DNA from: Limnobacter sp. SAORIC-580
GTDB taxonomy: Bacteria > Pseudomonadota > Gammaproteobacteria > Burkholderiales > Burkholderiaceae_B
Reading direction: 5' to 3'
DNA length: 64,000 nt
NCBI RefSeq assembly: GCF_013004065.1
Contig: NZ_CP053084.1
Span: 3,224,001-3,288,000 of the forward strand
Shown here: positions 44,741 to 55,060 of the stretch, in pieces
Layout of the letters: each line of letters starts with the position of its first letter
How positions within the stretch are numbered: position 1 is the first letter of the stretch
Program-made: the position numbers and the translations under genes
The notes under the pieces: generated by a model
Databases searched by the model: none
Told to the model about the DNA's origin: nothing
What the model saw: the letters and a program-made list of their open reading frames with translations, nothing else

Positions 44741-46282
44741 TTAATACGCGCCAGTTTTCTTGAATGATTTCACGGCCTCGTGCAGCTTTGGCTCATCGTC
44801 TTTCGACAACTCGTAAGTCTGCTCGATACGATCGATCAGGTCCTTGTGGCTTGTCTGCATGAATTGACGCAGAGAAACCTCAAAAGGAAGAACGTTCGAT
44901 ACCTCGACATCATCCAAATAACCATTGTTGATTGCGAACAGGGCCAGTGCCATTTCCCATGTTTTCAATGGGGCGTACTGGGGCTGCTTCAACAACTCAA
45001 CCACACGGCGACCACGTTCCAGCTGGCGGCGGGTTGCTTCGTCAAGATCAGAAGCAAACTGCGCAAACGCAGCCAATTCACGGTACTGGGCCAAGTCGGT
45101 ACGAATACCGCCTGACAGCTTCTTGACCACCTTCGTTTGCGCTGCTCCACCCACGCGAGACACGGAAATACCCGCGTTAATCGCTGGACGGATACCGGCG
45201 TTGAACAAGTCGGTTTCCAGGAAGATTTGACCGTCAGTAATCGAAATCACGTTGGTTGGAACGAACGCTGTTACGTCACCAGCCTGGGTTTCGATGATTG
45301 GCAGTGCGGTCAATGAACCGGTTTTGCCTTTCACTTCACCCTTGGTGAACTTTTCAACATATTCGGCGTTCACGCGTGATGCGCGCTCGAGCAAACGGCT
45401 GTGTAGATAGAACACGTCACCTGGGTAAGCTTCGCGGCCGGGTGGGCGACGCAGCAACAGGGAAATTTGACGGTAGGCTACAGCTTGCTTGGACAGGTCG
45501 TCGTACACGATCAGGGCGTCTTCACCGCGGTCGCGGAAATATTCACCCATGGTGCAGCCAGAGTAAGGAGCCAGGTATTGCATGGCTGCTGATTCTGAAG
45601 CGGAAGCCACCACAACAATGGTGTATTCCAGTGCGCCGTGTTCTTCCAGCTTGCGCAACACGTTCACGATGGAGGAGGCTTTCTGGCCCACAGCCACGTA
45701 CACGCAAGTTACGCCAGTGCCTTTCTGGTTGATGATCGCGTCGATCGCCACAGCTGTTTTACCAGTCTGGCGGTCACCAATGATCAATTCACGCTGGCCT
45801 CGGCCAACTGGAACCATGGCGTCAATCGCCTTTACACCGGTTTGCAGTGGCTGGTCTACTGACTTACGCTCGATAACACCAGGTGCCACTTTTTCGATCA
45901 CGTCAGTCATCTTGGCATTCACTGGGCCCTTGCCATCAATAGGCACACCCAATGCGTTTACCACGCGACCACGCAGCTCGGGACCAACAGGCACTTCCAG
46001 AATACGGCCGGTACACTTGACCATGTCGCCTTCAGAAATGTGCTCGTAAGAACCCAAAATAACGACACCCACGGAATCACGTTCCAGGTTGAGCGCCAAA
46101 CCAAAGGTGTTGCCTGGGAATTCCAGCATTTCACCTTGCATAACATCTGACAAACCATGAACGCGGCAAATACCGTCGCTCACGGACACTACAGTACCTT
46201 GTGTCCGGATGTCGGCCGATGATCCGAGGCCTTCGATCCGGCTCTTGATCAGTTCACTGATCTCAGAGGGATTAATCTGCAT
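44741..46282 (-). CDS. atpA: ATP synthase F1 subunit alpha
   Basis: 513 residues. N-terminus [18 protein letters not shown], Walker [30 protein letters not shown] and the Arg-finger region [10 protein letters not shown] are typical. Non-catalytic nucleotide-binding subunit of F1. GGAG precedes the ATG. A 73-base gap separates it from atpG. Confidence 0.97.
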   Translation of the reverse strand: MQINPSEISELIKSRIEGLGSSADIRTQGTVVSVSDGICRVHGLSDVMQGEMLEFPGNTFGLALNLERDSVGVVILGSYEHISEGDMVKCTGRILEVPVGPELRGRVVNALGVPIDGKGPVNAKMTDVIEKVAPGVIERKSVDQPLQTGVKAIDAMVPVGRGQRELIIGDRQTGKTAVAIDAIINQKGTGVTCVYVAVGQKASSIVNVLRKLEEHGALEYTIVVVASASESAAMQYLAPYSGCTMGEYFRDRGEDALIVYDDLSKQAVAYRQISLLLRRPPGREAYPGDVFYLHSRLLERASRVNAEYVEKFTKGEVKGKTGSLTALPIIETQAGDVTAFVPTNVISITDGQIFLETDLFNAGIRPAINAGISVSRVGGAAQTKVVKKLSGGIRTDLAQYRELAAFAQFASDLDEATRRQLERGRRVVELLKQPQYAPLKTWEMALALFAINNGYLDDVEVSNVLPFEVSLRQFMQTSHKDLIDRIEQTYELSKDDEPKLHEAVKSFKKTGAY

Positions 46283-46314
46283 ATTGATTGCTCCAATTAC
46301 GTTTGAGGGCCAAG

Positions 46315-46848
46315 TTAGGCTGTTAAAGCCGCCTTCATCGCGTTAAGTTTGCCGCGCACCGAACTATCCAAAATTTGATCGCCCACAGTGACGCAAACGC
46401 CACCAATCAGCGACTCGTCCACCTGAACTGTCACGTTCAGTTTGGAACCAAATTTCTTTTCCAATGCACCACGTACGTTTTGAACTTCAGCATCAGACAT
46501 GGGGAATGCAGAGGCGATGATCGCGTCTGCAGAGCCTTCATGGCTGTTCTTCAATTCTTCGAACTGTCGAGCGATTTCTGGCAAGGCCAGCAAACGGCCA
46601 TTTTCCACAAGCGCACCCAAAAAATTCATTGCTTGCGCTTCCGCCGGTGTCTTGGTCAGTTCAACAAACACTTTCAACACTTGCTCGTCAGTCAACTTTG
46701 GGTTGCTGACCAGCAATTTAATGTCTTCGTTGCTTGCGACTGCCGACCACGACTGTAGCCAATCACTCCACTGGTTCAGGTTTGAGGTTTTTGCAACATC
46801 AAACGCTGCCTCAGCGTAAGGACGGGCGATGGTGGATAGTTCGACCAT
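46315..46848 (-). CDS. atpH: ATP synthase F1 subunit delta
   Basis: 177 residues, delta/OSCP family: N-terminal [15 protein letters not shown], helical domain, C-terminal [35 protein letters not shown]. It links F1 to the peripheral stalk. It lies between atpF and atpA with short gaps. Confidence 0.95.
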   Translation of the reverse strand: MVELSTIARPYAEAAFDVAKTSNLNQWSDWLQSWSAVASNEDIKLLVSNPKLTDEQVLKVFVELTKTPAEAQAMNFLGALVENGRLLALPEIARQFEELKNSHEGSADAIIASAFPMSDAEVQNVRGALEKKFGSKLNVTVQVDESLIGGVCVTVGDQILDSSVRGKLNAMKAALTA

Positions 46849-46872
46849 GTTGTGTTTCCTTAAGCTTTAGGC

Positions 46873-47343
46873 TTACAGTTCCGCTTTCAGTTGATTCAGC
46901 AAATCTGCGTGGGCCTGGGCGTTCACTTCCTTCTTCAGGATTTGTTCAGCGCCTTTCACCACGAGAGTTGCCAACTGATCGCGCAACTGGTCACGGGCAC
47001 GTTGTGCTTCGTTCGCAGCTTCCGCTTCAGCCTGCGCAAGAATTCGCTTGCGTTCAACTTCGGCTTGTTGTTTTGCCTCTTCAATAATCTGCTGGGCACG
47101 CTTTTCTGCTTCGGCCAGGCGCTGCTGATTCTCAGACCGGCTTACAGCCAGTTCCTGTTCAGCTTTACGACCGGCTTCTGCCAAAGCCTGCTTACCACGT
47201 TCTGCAGCGGCCAGGCCGTCTGCGATTTTCTTTGCACGCTCATCGATGCTCTTGATCAGCGGGGGCCATACGAATTTCATCGTAAAGACCGCCAAGATGA
47301 AGAAAACGACGAGCTGAGCAAACAGCGTTGCGTTTAAGTTCAC
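46873..47343 (-). CDS. atpF: ATP synthase Fo subunit b
   Basis: 156 residues. One N-terminal TM helix ([23 protein letters not shown]) followed by a long charged coiled coil rich in Ala, Glu, Lys and Arg, the peripheral stator. The start is GTG 47343, with AGAGGAAA upstream. A single b gene implies a homodimer. Confidence 0.95.
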   Translation of the reverse strand: MNLNATLFAQLVVFFILAVFTMKFVWPPLIKSIDERAKKIADGLAAAERGKQALAEAGRKAEQELAVSRSENQQRLAEAEKRAQQIIEEAKQQAEVERKRILAQAEAEAANEAQRARDQLRDQLATLVVKGAEQILKKEVNAQAHADLLNQLKAEL

Positions 47344-47418
47344 GGCATGTTTCCTCTAAAACGCACGAATTGGACTTAAAACATTCGTGCGGTGTTGTTC
47401 GAAGGAAGTGGCTGTAAA

Positions 47419-47670
<252 letters not shown>

Positions 47671-47719
47671 TTAAATTGAAAAATGAAAAATTAAAAAAAC
47701 CAAAAAAACTAAAAATCGA

Positions 47720-48580
47720 TCAGTGGCCCTGATGCGCCTGGCCAATGTAGATCAAGGTCAACATCATGAAAATGAAGCCCTGAAGCAACACGATCAGAAT
47801 GTGGAAAATCGCCCAGATTGTTCCGGCCAACACGTGACCCAAGAAGGCAAATGCTCCACCCAAGGACAACGCAGCAGCGCCACCCAGCAAGGCGATCAGC
47901 ATAAATACCAATTCGCCTGCGTACATGTTGCCGAACAGTCGCATGCCCAGGGACACGGTCTTCGCGGCAAATTCAATGAGGTTCAATACAAAGTTGGGAA
48001 TCCACAGCAGTGGGTTGGCACCAAAAGGCGCGCAGAACAATTCATGAACGAAACCACCCGCGCCCTTGATTTTGACTGAGTAGTACAGCATGAGTACCAA
48101 CACACCCAGAGACATGCCCAAGGCACCATTCAGGTCGGCTGTAGCCACCACACGCATGTAGGGATCACCTGGGCTGGCTGCGAAGCCGAGTGCGTACAAC
48201 AATTCACCCCAAGCCATGGGGATCAGATCAACTGGAACCAAGTCGAAAGCGTTCATAACCACGATCCAGAGGAACACGGTCAGTGCCAGGGGCGCGATAA
48301 AACTGCGGTCGCCATGAACGATGGCTTTGGACTGGTTCTCGACCATTTCCACCATCATTTCGACGAAACCCTGAAAACGACCGGGTACGCCAGAAGTGGC
48401 TTTGGAAGCTGCTTTGCGCAGCATGAGAATCACAATTAGACCAGACAGGATGGAGAAAAACATCGTGTCCAGGTTGATCACTGAGAAATCGACGATAAAT
48501 TTTTGCTTATCGGTAGCGAAATGCTGCAAGTGATGGACGATGTACTCTGAGGGGGTTAGCCCATTCGGTGAAGATGCCAT
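47720..48580 (-). CDS. atpB: ATP synthase Fo subunit a
   Basis: About 286 residues with five to six TM helices. The half-channel helix contains the essential Arg in [15 protein letters not shown], and downstream [21 protein letters not shown] is typical. ATG 48580 ([18 protein letters not shown]) is chosen; a start at 48652 would run into atpI. The TM segment [19 protein letters not shown] comes first. Confidence 0.96.
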   Translation of the reverse strand: MASSPNGLTPSEYIVHHLQHFATDKQKFIVDFSVINLDTMFFSILSGLIVILMLRKAASKATSGVPGRFQGFVEMMVEMVENQSKAIVHGDRSFIAPLALTVFLWIVVMNAFDLVPVDLIPMAWGELLYALGFAASPGDPYMRVVATADLNGALGMSLGVLVLMLYYSVKIKGAGGFVHELFCAPFGANPLLWIPNFVLNLIEFAAKTVSLGMRLFGNMYAGELVFMLIALLGGAAALSLGGAFAFLGHVLAGTIWAIFHILIVLLQGFIFMMLTLIYIGQAHQGH

Positions 48581-48582
48581 AC

Positions 48583-48915
48583 TTATCTCAAGAAAAATGC
48601 CAAAAAATAGCTTTTGAGGGTGACGACCGCTGTGAGGATCAAGGACCACCAAACAATGTTCGGATCAACTTGACTCGCTACAAACATGATTGCGATTGTT
48701 GCGCCAACCTTCAGGAATTCTCCGGTCAAAAACACAAAAGTTCCGCCCATGGGCGTTTTGCTACCCAAGGCCAAACGCGCGGCGAACAACGTGCTCGGCA
48801 ACGCAACGGCGACGAAACCCCAAGCGGCAGACTGCGCGTGAATTGGGGACACCAACAACATGAGGAGGCAAACTGCCACCCCGACGACCCATTGGAGCCC
48901 GACTATTTTCCACAT
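48583..48915 (-). CDS. atpI: ATP synthase assembly protein I
   Basis: About 110 residues, four hydrophobic segments, first gene of the operon. AtpI assists c-ring assembly or Mg2+ supply. ATG 48915 ([15 protein letters not shown]) is preferred, since the longer frame starts before the promoter. It stops 2 bases before the atpB start. Confidence 0.85.
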   Translation of the reverse strand: MWKIVGLQWVVGVAVCLLMLLVSPIHAQSAAWGFVAVALPSTLFAARLALGSKTPMGGTFVFLTGEFLKVGATIAIMFVASQVDPNIVWWSLILTAVVTLKSYFLAFFLR

Positions 48916-48993
48916 ATTTGCTGCGCTGCCACATTTAACCTTGATCGGATACGTGTTTTCCGCAGGGTTCACGTGTTTTTGACAAACCGCCAG

Positions 48994-49023
48994 ATTATAG
49001 GGGTTTGTACGCCCCCTAGTCAA
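48994..49023 (-). promoter_or_regulatory. Sigma-70 promoter of the atp operon
   Basis: On the minus strand TTGACT (49023-49018), 18-base spacer, perfect TATAAT (48999-48994), about 80 bases upstream of atpI and 40 bases after parB. A promoter for the nine-gene operon is expected exactly here. Confidence 0.7.
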
Positions 49024-49063
49024 ACGAAAACGGCTTATTTTTCACACCGATTTGGTGCAAAAG

Positions 49064-49945
49064 TTAAAGCTCTTCTTTGGGAAAGCCAATGCGCTCGAGC
49101 ACGCCGTCCAGCTCATCCAAATTATTGAATTTAATAGTAACACTGCCCTTGCCATTTGCATTGGCTTTTAACTGAACGGCGCTGGCCAACCAGTCGGCCA
49201 AACCTTCTTCAAGCCGGCGTACGTCCGCGGTTTGTTTGGGTTTGGCCGCTTGGCGGTCGCCGTCGCTGGCCCAGTCATTGACCAGCTTTTCAGTTTCACG
49301 CACCGACAAACGCTTGTTGACTACTTCATTGGCACAGGCAATTTGCTCGGCTGCCGTCAAAGCAAGCAAGGCGCGAGCATGACCCATTTCAATGTCGCCA
49401 GCCAGCAACATGGTCTGAACAGGTTCAGCCAGGTTGAGCAGACGCAACATGTTGCTTGTTGCACTGCGGGATCGACCGATGGCACGGGCAGCATCTTCAT
49501 GGGTCAAATTGAATTCGCGAATGAGGCGCTGAACGCCCAAGGCCTCTTCAAGCGGGTTCAGGTCTTCACGCTGAATGTTTTCAATCAACGCCATGGCCAA
49601 AGCGGATTCGTCGGGCACCGCACGCACCAACACCGGCACTTCTTCCAGGCCCGCCAGTTTCGACGCACGGAAACGACGCTCGCCTGCAATAATTTCGTAT
49701 TTACCAGAACCGATCGGGCGAACCAGAATGGGTTGCATGATGCCCTGGCTTTTGATGGACTCAGCCAGCTCCATCAGGGATGACTCATCCATGCGGGAGC
49801 GCGGCTGGTACTTACCGGCCTGAAGCTTGCCCAAAGGCAGCGTCATCACCTGCTCACCCATGTCTTTGTTGGCATCGTCGCCAGAAGGGCCTAATAGCGC
49901 TTCCAGGCCCCGGCCCAGACCTTTGGTGCGTTTGATTGCGTTCAT
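49064..49945 (-). CDS. parB: Chromosome partitioning protein ParB
   Basis: 293 residues. N-terminal tail GLGRGLEALLG, CTP-binding motif in YEIIAGERRFRASKLAG, DNA-binding HTH FNLTHEDAARAIGRSRSATSNMLRLLNL and C-terminal dimer domain. ParB binds parS, loads as a CTP-dependent clamp and guides origin segregation. It lies 21 bases after parA. Two parS sites at 53.5 and 54.1 kb are its likely targets. Confidence 0.96.
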   Translation of the reverse strand: MNAIKRTKGLGRGLEALLGPSGDDANKDMGEQVMTLPLGKLQAGKYQPRSRMDESSLMELAESIKSQGIMQPILVRPIGSGKYEIIAGERRFRASKLAGLEEVPVLVRAVPDESALAMALIENIQREDLNPLEEALGVQRLIREFNLTHEDAARAIGRSRSATSNMLRLLNLAEPVQTMLLAGDIEMGHARALLALTAAEQIACANEVVNKRLSVRETEKLVNDWASDGDRQAAKPKQTADVRRLEEGLADWLASAVQLKANANGKGSVTIKFNNLDELDGVLERIGFPKEEL

Positions 49946-49966
49946 GGCTTCTTGTTGGTTATTAAG

Positions 49967-50743
49967 TTATGCGGCGATGGGAAGACCCAGTCGGTCGACC
50001 ATTTCGTTGGCGAAGTCCAAATAGGCCTTTGCACCCTTGCTGGTTTTATCGAACAACACACCGGGCACCCCGTAGCTTGGTGCTTCAGCCAAGCGCACAT
50101 TGCGGGGAATAATGGTTTTAAATACTTTGTTGCCAAAATGCTTTTCCAGCTGAGCGGAAACCTGCTGAGCAAGCGTCATTCGCGGATCGTACATCACGCG
50201 CAGCAGACCGATAATGGTCAGGTTCGGGTTCAAGTTCTTGCACACTTGCTTGATGGTATTGACCAAATCACTTAAACCTTCCAGTGCGTAATACTCGCAC
50301 TGCATGGGAATGACCACGCCATTGGCGCAACACAAGGCGTTCAGGGTGAGCAGAGACAGTGCAGGTGGGCAATCGATCAAAATGAAATCGTATTGGTCAT
50401 CCACTTCAGAGATGGCTTCACGCAGCTTGATTTCACGGTCTTCAAACTCGACCATTTCAACTTCAGCGCCAGCAAGTTCGCGGTTGGCTGCCAAAACATC
50501 AAACTCGCCTTCTGCGCGAACGGTCGCCTCGGCCACGCCCACCATGCCCACCAGCACCTGATAAACCGTGTGTTTTACGCTGCGTTTGTCGATGCCACAG
50601 CCCATGGTGGCGTTGCCTTGGGGGTCAAGATCAACCAGTAGCACGCGCTGTTTTGCCATGGCCAAACCGGCAGCCAGATTCACTGCTGTGGTGGTTTTTC
50701 CCACGCCACCTTTCTGGTTGGCTATGCAGAAAACTTTCGCCAT
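49967..50743 (-). CDS. parA: Chromosome partitioning ATPase ParA
   Basis: 258 residues, the short chromosomal type lacking an extra DNA-binding N-terminus. Deviant Walker A CIANQKGGVGKTTTAVNLA at the very start, A' LLVDLDPQGNATMGCG, and Walker B FILIDCPPALSLLTLNAL. It forms nucleoid-bound gradients that move ParB-parS. It lies between rsmG and parB. Confidence 0.97.
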   Translation of the reverse strand: MAKVFCIANQKGGVGKTTTAVNLAAGLAMAKQRVLLVDLDPQGNATMGCGIDKRSVKHTVYQVLVGMVGVAEATVRAEGEFDVLAANRELAGAEVEMVEFEDREIKLREAISEVDDQYDFILIDCPPALSLLTLNALCCANGVVIPMQCEYYALEGLSDLVNTIKQVCKNLNPNLTIIGLLRVMYDPRMTLAQQVSAQLEKHFGNKVFKTIIPRNVRLAEAPSYGVPGVLFDKTSKGAKAYLDFANEMVDRLGLPIAA

Positions 50744-50773
50744 CTTCTTGTCCTGTGAATGAATGATTTGATT

Positions 50774-51451
50774 TTAGCGTTTAATCATGAACAAGTGCCT
50801 TGCCTCGTCCAAGAATGGCACATCAATTGGATGAAGCGCATTAATTTGCCAACCAGCAGGAACTTCGCTGTCCACCTCAACCCTCCCTTTCAGGGCGGCA
50901 AACTGGCCATGCTCAGCCAACACATGCTGACTAAGTGCAATGAAATTACCAATACTGGAAAAAGCGCGGGAACAAATCAGATCAAACGGGGCGTCGACCT
51001 GGAATTCCTCCACCCGCCCGTGCACAGCCTGCGCATTCTTCAAACCCAGGCTGGCAATGGCCTGCTGCATGAAAGCGACTTTTTTTTGAACCGTGTCAAT
51101 CAGTGTGATTTGCCAGCTGGGCTGCGCAATCGCCAACACCAAACCGGGCAGGCCCGCGCCTGCACCCACATCCAGAATTCTTGGATTGGTCGTAGCCTGC
51201 AAAGCAAATGAGATTTCAGGCAACACAGCCAAGGAGTCCAGCAAATGGTGTGTGATCAACTCCCGATTGTTACGAATGGCAGTGAGGTTATAAACCCGGT
51301 TCCACTTCTGAATCAGTTGGCCATACTTGAAAAGCTGCGCATGCTGGTCTGAATTCAACCCCAAACGTAAAGTGGCGACCCCCTCTTCCAACAGTGCATG
51401 GTCTGAAATCCCCAGGATTTCAGACTTTGGTTTTCGGTGCAGTGAATTCAA
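50774..51451 (-). CDS. rsmG: 16S rRNA (guanine-N7) methyltransferase RsmG
   Basis: 225 residues. SAM-binding motif [18 protein letters not shown], then [21 protein letters not shown], and [11 protein letters not shown] of the GidB family. It methylates G527 of 16S rRNA; loss gives low-level streptomycin resistance in relatives. The ATG overlaps the stop of mnmG by 4 bases, so the two are coupled. Confidence 0.95.
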   Translation of the reverse strand: MNSLHRKPKSEILGISDHALLEEGVATLRLGLNSDQHAQLFKYGQLIQKWNRVYNLTAIRNNRELITHHLLDSLAVLPEISFALQATTNPRILDVGAGAGLPGLVLAIAQPSWQITLIDTVQKKVAFMQQAIASLGLKNAQAVHGRVEEFQVDAPFDLICSRAFSSIGNFIALSQHVLAEHGQFAALKGRVEVDSEVPAGWQINALHPIDVPFLDEARHLFMIKR

Positions 51452-53400
51452 GCCACTTGCTCCGTGGTTCCATCGGAAGATTTGCCGGGATTGGCACTTC
51501 GATTCAACAAATCACGTTTCTTTAGATGAACAAGCAACAAGGAAATAGCTGCGGGTGTAATACCTTGAATACGACCAGCCTGACCAATGGTTTCAGGCTT
51601 GTGGGTATTCAGCTTTTGCTGCACCTCTTTGCTCAAACCGTTTACGCCCGAATAATCAAAGTCCGCTGGGAGTCGGATTGATTCATTGCCCGCACCACGC
51701 TCTACTTCAGCCTGTTGGCGCAGCACATAACCGGCATACTTCACCTCGATTTCCAACTGAGAAACCAAATCACTTTGTTGCAAAGGATTGCTTAACGCCA
51801 TTTCGCCATTCTCTTTACTCAGCGTGCTGAGATCTTGATAACTGACATCCGGGCGTTTAAGCAAGTCGTACAAGTTGTACTCGCGATCAATTCCTTTGTG
51901 CAGCACTCGCTCTGCTTCGGCCTGGGCCACAATTTTTGGATTGATCCACGTGGAACGTAAACGCTGCTTTTCCTGCTCCACTGATTCCCGCTTTTCCGAA
52001 AAAGCCTTCCAGCGGATGTCATCGACCAAGCCCAACTTGCGGCCAATTGGCGTGAGACGCTGATCCGCATTGTCCTCCCGCAGGCTTAAACGATACTCTG
52101 CACGACTTGTGAACATGCGGTATGGCTCTGCCACACCCTTGCTGCTCAAATCGTCTACCAGCACGCCCAGATAGGCCTCATCACGGCGGGGAGTCCATTG
52201 CTCTCTGCCGTGCACCATCAGTGCCGCATTCACGCCCGCCAACAAACCTTGGGCGGCTGCCTCTTCGTAACCCGTGGTGCCATTGATTTGGCCTGCGAAG
52301 AACAAACCTTCGATGGCTTTGGTTTCAAGCGTGGTTTTCAACGCACGCGGGTCGAAATAATCGTATTCGATCGCATACCCTGGCCGCATGATGTACGCAT
52401 TCTCCAAACCTTTGATGGAGTGAAGCAGTTTCAACTGAACATCGAATGGCAAAGACGTAGAAACACCATTCGGGTAATACTCATTGGTGCTCAAGCCCTC
52501 GGGTTCCAGGAAAATTTGGTGCGACTCCTTGTCCGCGAAACGATGGATTTTATCCTCGATCGATGGGCAGTAACGGGGCCCCACACCTTCGATCACACCG
52601 GTGTACATTGGGCTTCTGTCCAGTCCACCGCGAATAATGTCGTGGGTTTCCTGGTTGGTGTGCGTGATCCAGCACGGCAGCTGCTTCGGGTGCATGGCTG
52701 CGTTGCCCAGATAGGAAAACACGGGCACGGGATCGAGATCACCTGGCTGCTCCTGCATCACTGAGAAATCAATACTGCGACCATCAATGCGTGGCGGCGT
52801 ACCGGTTTTCAGGCGACCTTGCGGCAACTTCATTTCTTGCAGACGCATGCCCAAACCAATCGAGGGAGGATCCCCTGCCCGACCAGCGGAGTAATTTTGC
52901 AAACCCACATGGATTTTGCCATTCAAAAAAGTACCCGCCGTCAGCACCACAGCTCTGGCCTTAAACTTCAAGCCGATCTGCGTAACCGCACCGCACACTC
53001 GATCACCTTCCAACAACAGATCTTCAACAGACTGCTGGAAAATACTCAAATTGGTTTGGTTCTCGAGACGCGTTCGAATGGCCTGGCGGTACAGAACACG
53101 GTCTGCTTGCGCACGGGTAGCCCGCACAGCCGGGCCTTTGGAACTGTTCAGAATACGGAACTGAATCCCAGCTTCGTCGGTAGCGATGGCCATTGCACCG
53201 CCCAAGGCGTCCACCTCTTTGACCAAATGGCCCTTACCAATACCACCAATCGACGGGTTACACGACATTTGCCCAAGTGTTTCGATGTTGTGGGTCAGCA
53301 GCAGGGTTTTGCTTCCAGCGCGCGCGGCTGCAAGTGCAGCCTCGGTACCTGCATGACCACCGCCCACAACAATGACATCAAACTCTTCGGGATAAAACAT
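51448..53400 (-). CDS. mnmG: tRNA uridine-5-carboxymethylaminomethyl modification enzyme MnmG (GidA)
   Basis: 650 residues. FAD motif [21 protein letters not shown] at the N-terminus, [22 protein letters not shown], and [14 protein letters not shown] are diagnostic. With MnmE it makes the cmnm5U34 wobble modification. It heads the mnmG-rsmG-parA-parB cluster. Its promoter candidate lies 94-122 bases upstream and abuts a parS site. Confidence 0.97.
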   Translation of the reverse strand: MFYPEEFDVIVVGGGHAGTEAALAAARAGSKTLLLTHNIETLGQMSCNPSIGGIGKGHLVKEVDALGGAMAIATDEAGIQFRILNSSKGPAVRATRAQADRVLYRQAIRTRLENQTNLSIFQQSVEDLLLEGDRVCGAVTQIGLKFKARAVVLTAGTFLNGKIHVGLQNYSAGRAGDPPSIGLGMRLQEMKLPQGRLKTGTPPRIDGRSIDFSVMQEQPGDLDPVPVFSYLGNAAMHPKQLPCWITHTNQETHDIIRGGLDRSPMYTGVIEGVGPRYCPSIEDKIHRFADKESHQIFLEPEGLSTNEYYPNGVSTSLPFDVQLKLLHSIKGLENAYIMRPGYAIEYDYFDPRALKTTLETKAIEGLFFAGQINGTTGYEEAAAQGLLAGVNAALMVHGREQWTPRRDEAYLGVLVDDLSSKGVAEPYRMFTSRAEYRLSLREDNADQRLTPIGRKLGLVDDIRWKAFSEKRESVEQEKQRLRSTWINPKIVAQAEAERVLHKGIDREYNLYDLLKRPDVSYQDLSTLSKENGEMALSNPLQQSDLVSQLEIEVKYAGYVLRQQAEVERGAGNESIRLPADFDYSGVNGLSKEVQQKLNTHKPETIGQAGRIQGITPAAISLLLVHLKKRDLLNRSANPGKSSDGTTEQVA

Positions 53401-53493
53401 GATTCACTCCTGGCACTGGGTGCCGGAATCCGACATGGGATTCAACATTCAAATGCCGAAATCAAACACACTTGATTCGGCGACAATGGCGCA

Positions 53494-53522
53494 ATTATAT
53501 GCTTCGGCATGATTTTGCCCAA
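53494..53522 (-). promoter_or_regulatory. Candidate promoter of mnmG-rsmG-parAB
   Basis: Minus strand TTGGGC (53522-53517), 17-base spacer, perfect TATAAT (53499-53494), leaving a leader of about 90 nt before mnmG. parS site 1 begins only 7 bp upstream of the -35. Confidence 0.5.
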
Positions 53523-53529
53523 GTGAACA

Positions 53530-53545
53530 TGTTTCACGTGGAACA
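53530..53545. promoter_or_regulatory. parS centromere site 1
   Basis: TGTTTCACGTGGAACA matches the universal chromosomal parS consensus TGTTNCACGTGNAACA. It lies 130 bp upstream of mnmG, next to its promoter, and 3.6 kb from parB. It is the expected ParB loading site. Confidence 0.95.
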
Positions 53546-53642
53546 GAAAACAGACAAGGTTGCTCAATCGCATACTTTCCTGATTGATCGACTGCTTTGG
53601 TACACACCTGCTCGCGCGCCCATTTGTCTCACTCGACTCCTT

Positions 53643-53663
53643 ACCTCGCACCTCGCACCTCGC
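53643..53663 (+). repeat. Triplicated 7-bp tandem repeat
   Basis: ACCTCGC occurs three times in a row (53643-53649, 53650-53656, 53657-53663) between the two parS sites. Copy number may vary between strains by slippage. Confidence 0.8.
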
Positions 53664-53739
53664 TTACGTCGCTTGCTCAGACGCATACCCTCTTTCGCCA
53701 GAAAACCTGACAACCCCCTTGTTGTTGATTAACCGCCCT

Positions 53740-54080
53740 AAGCGCACCCGCTAAACAGCGGGCGGGCTGCGCTTTCGGCCTTGCCGAACGGACGGTGAAT
53801 TCAACACCAAGGGCAGGTTTTCTTGATCGGCGCTGCGAGGGCATTGCAGCCTGAGTGCGCTGGCAAACAGACTTGTAACGCACTTGCGACACATAGCCGT
53901 TGTGTGCGCGCAAGGTGAGGTTTGGGTGCTGCACGGGCTGGTCGGCTTTGCAAGGCTTCCCGGCGACTTCGCAGCGCGGGGCGACCTGAAAGGTCGATGC
54001 GAAGACGCGTTCGCGTTTCGCATGCCCCAAGCCAGAGGCATCAAGCCGGAATCAGAAGACTTGCTTAGGCCAGCTGGTGC
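53740..54080. other. Hairpin-rich block between parS sites, possible structured RNA or repeat element
   Basis: Several tight perfect hairpins occur in about 340 bases: CCCGCT-AAAC-AGCGGG (53747-53762), TTCGGC-CTT-GCCGAA (53774-53788), CGACCT-GAA-AGGTCG (53982-53996) and a larger ATGCGAA..ACGCG/CGCGT..TTCGCAT stem (53997-54023). The small loops and density suggest a folded RNA or a dispersed repeat element. I checked for RNase P, tmRNA and SRP RNA hallmarks and found none. Confidence 0.35.
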
Positions 54081-54145
54081 AGCACACAAGCCTCAGATCA
54101 TTCATATAGCATCCCGTATATTGCGCCAAACCCGACTTCCCCACA

Positions 54146-54161
54146 TGTTCCACGTGGAACA
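54146..54161. promoter_or_regulatory. parS centromere site 2
   Basis: TGTTCCACGTGGAACA is a perfect 16-bp palindrome of the parS consensus, 616 bp from site 1 and directly after the stop of the TauE/SafE gene. Confidence 0.95.
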
Positions 54162-54162
54162 A

Positions 54163-54963
54163 TCACGCAAACCACGCTTTCAAGTATGGCCAATAACTGT
54201 CGTAACTGGTGCGCAGTATCAATAAAAACACAACCGTCAACAGCGCTTTACGCACAAAGCCGGCACCCTTGCGAATGGCCAAACTGGCACCCACCCTTGC
54301 ACCGGCCAGGTTAAACACAGCCATCAACAAACCCAAAGCAACAATCACATGCCCTGCGGGCGCAAACCAGGCAAGCGAAGCCAGGTTGCAGGCAATGTTC
54401 ACCATTTTTGCGCCTGCGGTGGCGGCCAAAAAATCAAAGCCGAAGAACACAACAAAAGCCACCATCAAAAACGAACCGGTGCCCGGGCCGAAAAACCCGT
54501 CATAAAAACCAATTGCCAACCCCACGCAAGCACCGAAGAATCGTTCACGATTCTTGTCTAACTTGGGTGCATGTACACTGCCCAGGTCTTTGCGCAAAAA
54601 GGTGTAAATGGCCACAGCGATCAACAGCAAGGGCAACATCAAACGCAGCACCTCGGTCGAAATTTGCGTCACGATGTATGCGCCGCAGTAGGCGCCTATC
54701 AGCGCCATCGCCGTGGCTGGCACAACTGCATTCCATGGAACCTGAATGGCCTTGGCGTATTTGTAAGCCGCGAATGTGGTACCCACCACGCTGGATATTT
54801 TGTTGGTGCCCAGCAAGGTGGCATGACCCTGGGAAGGCATTAACCCGAACAGGGCCGGAATCTGGATCAACCCCCCACCACCTACCATGGCATCGATCAG
54901 CCCCGCACCAAATGCAGCGACGCACAAGGCGAGCAACACCCACAACTCAATGTTTTCAAACAT
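54163..54963 (-). CDS. TauE/SafE (TSUP, YfcA-type) membrane transporter
   Basis: 266 residues, about eight TM helices. N-terminal repeat AFGAGLIDAMVGGGGLIQIPALFGL and second repeat GFYDGFFGPGTGSFLMVAFV are the YfcA subgroup signatures. Anion or organosulfur export is the family role; the substrate is unknown. It stands alone between parS site 2 and the pckG terminator. It is only distantly similar to the TSUP gene at 1.2 kb. Confidence 0.9.
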   Translation of the reverse strand: MFENIELWVLLALCVAAFGAGLIDAMVGGGGLIQIPALFGLMPSQGHATLLGTNKISSVVGTTFAAYKYAKAIQVPWNAVVPATAMALIGAYCGAYIVTQISTEVLRLMLPLLLIAVAIYTFLRKDLGSVHAPKLDKNRERFFGACVGLAIGFYDGFFGPGTGSFLMVAFVVFFGFDFLAATAGAKMVNIACNLASLAWFAPAGHVIVALGLLMAVFNLAGARVGASLAIRKGAGFVRKALLTVVFLLILRTSYDSYWPYLKAWFA

Positions 54964-54984
54964 GAAGAAATTCCGCAGAAAAGA

Positions 54985-55007
54985 AAACGGGCGCCTTGTG
55001 GGCGCCC
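54985..55007 (-). terminator. Rho-independent terminator of pckG
   Basis: Arms GGGCGCC (54989-54995) and GGCGCCC (55001-55007), loop of five, followed on the minus strand by TTTTCTTTTC. It is 53 bases past the pckG stop. Confidence 0.88.
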
Positions 55008-55060
55008 GCCATAGGACTAATTCCGGAGTATCAGAAAAAAGTCAAAACGTTCAAGCCAAA

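Larger units (their letters stand above)
53401..54162. other. 762-bp intergenic region between mnmG and the TauE/SafE gene
   Basis: This gap holds the mnmG promoter, two parS sites, a 7-bp triplicated repeat and a hairpin-rich block. Short frames on both strands (for example 53677-54030 minus, 53884-54225 plus) show no recognisable domain and change composition erratically, so I do not call them genes. No DnaA box of the TTATCCACA type was found here, so it does not look like oriC itself. Confidence 0.6.

Noticed and set aside
53740..54080. RNase P RNA, tmRNA or 4.5S RNA
   Set aside because: The conserved core strings of these RNAs are absent on both strands.
53401..54162. Replication origin next to mnmG, as in E. 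coli
   Set aside because: No TTATCCACA-type DnaA boxes or AT-rich unwinding element seen; only parS sites are present.
53677..54225. Overlapping open frames on both strands between the parS sites
   Set aside because: No domain, no ribosome site, overlapping alternatives in several frames; better explained as noncoding structured DNA.
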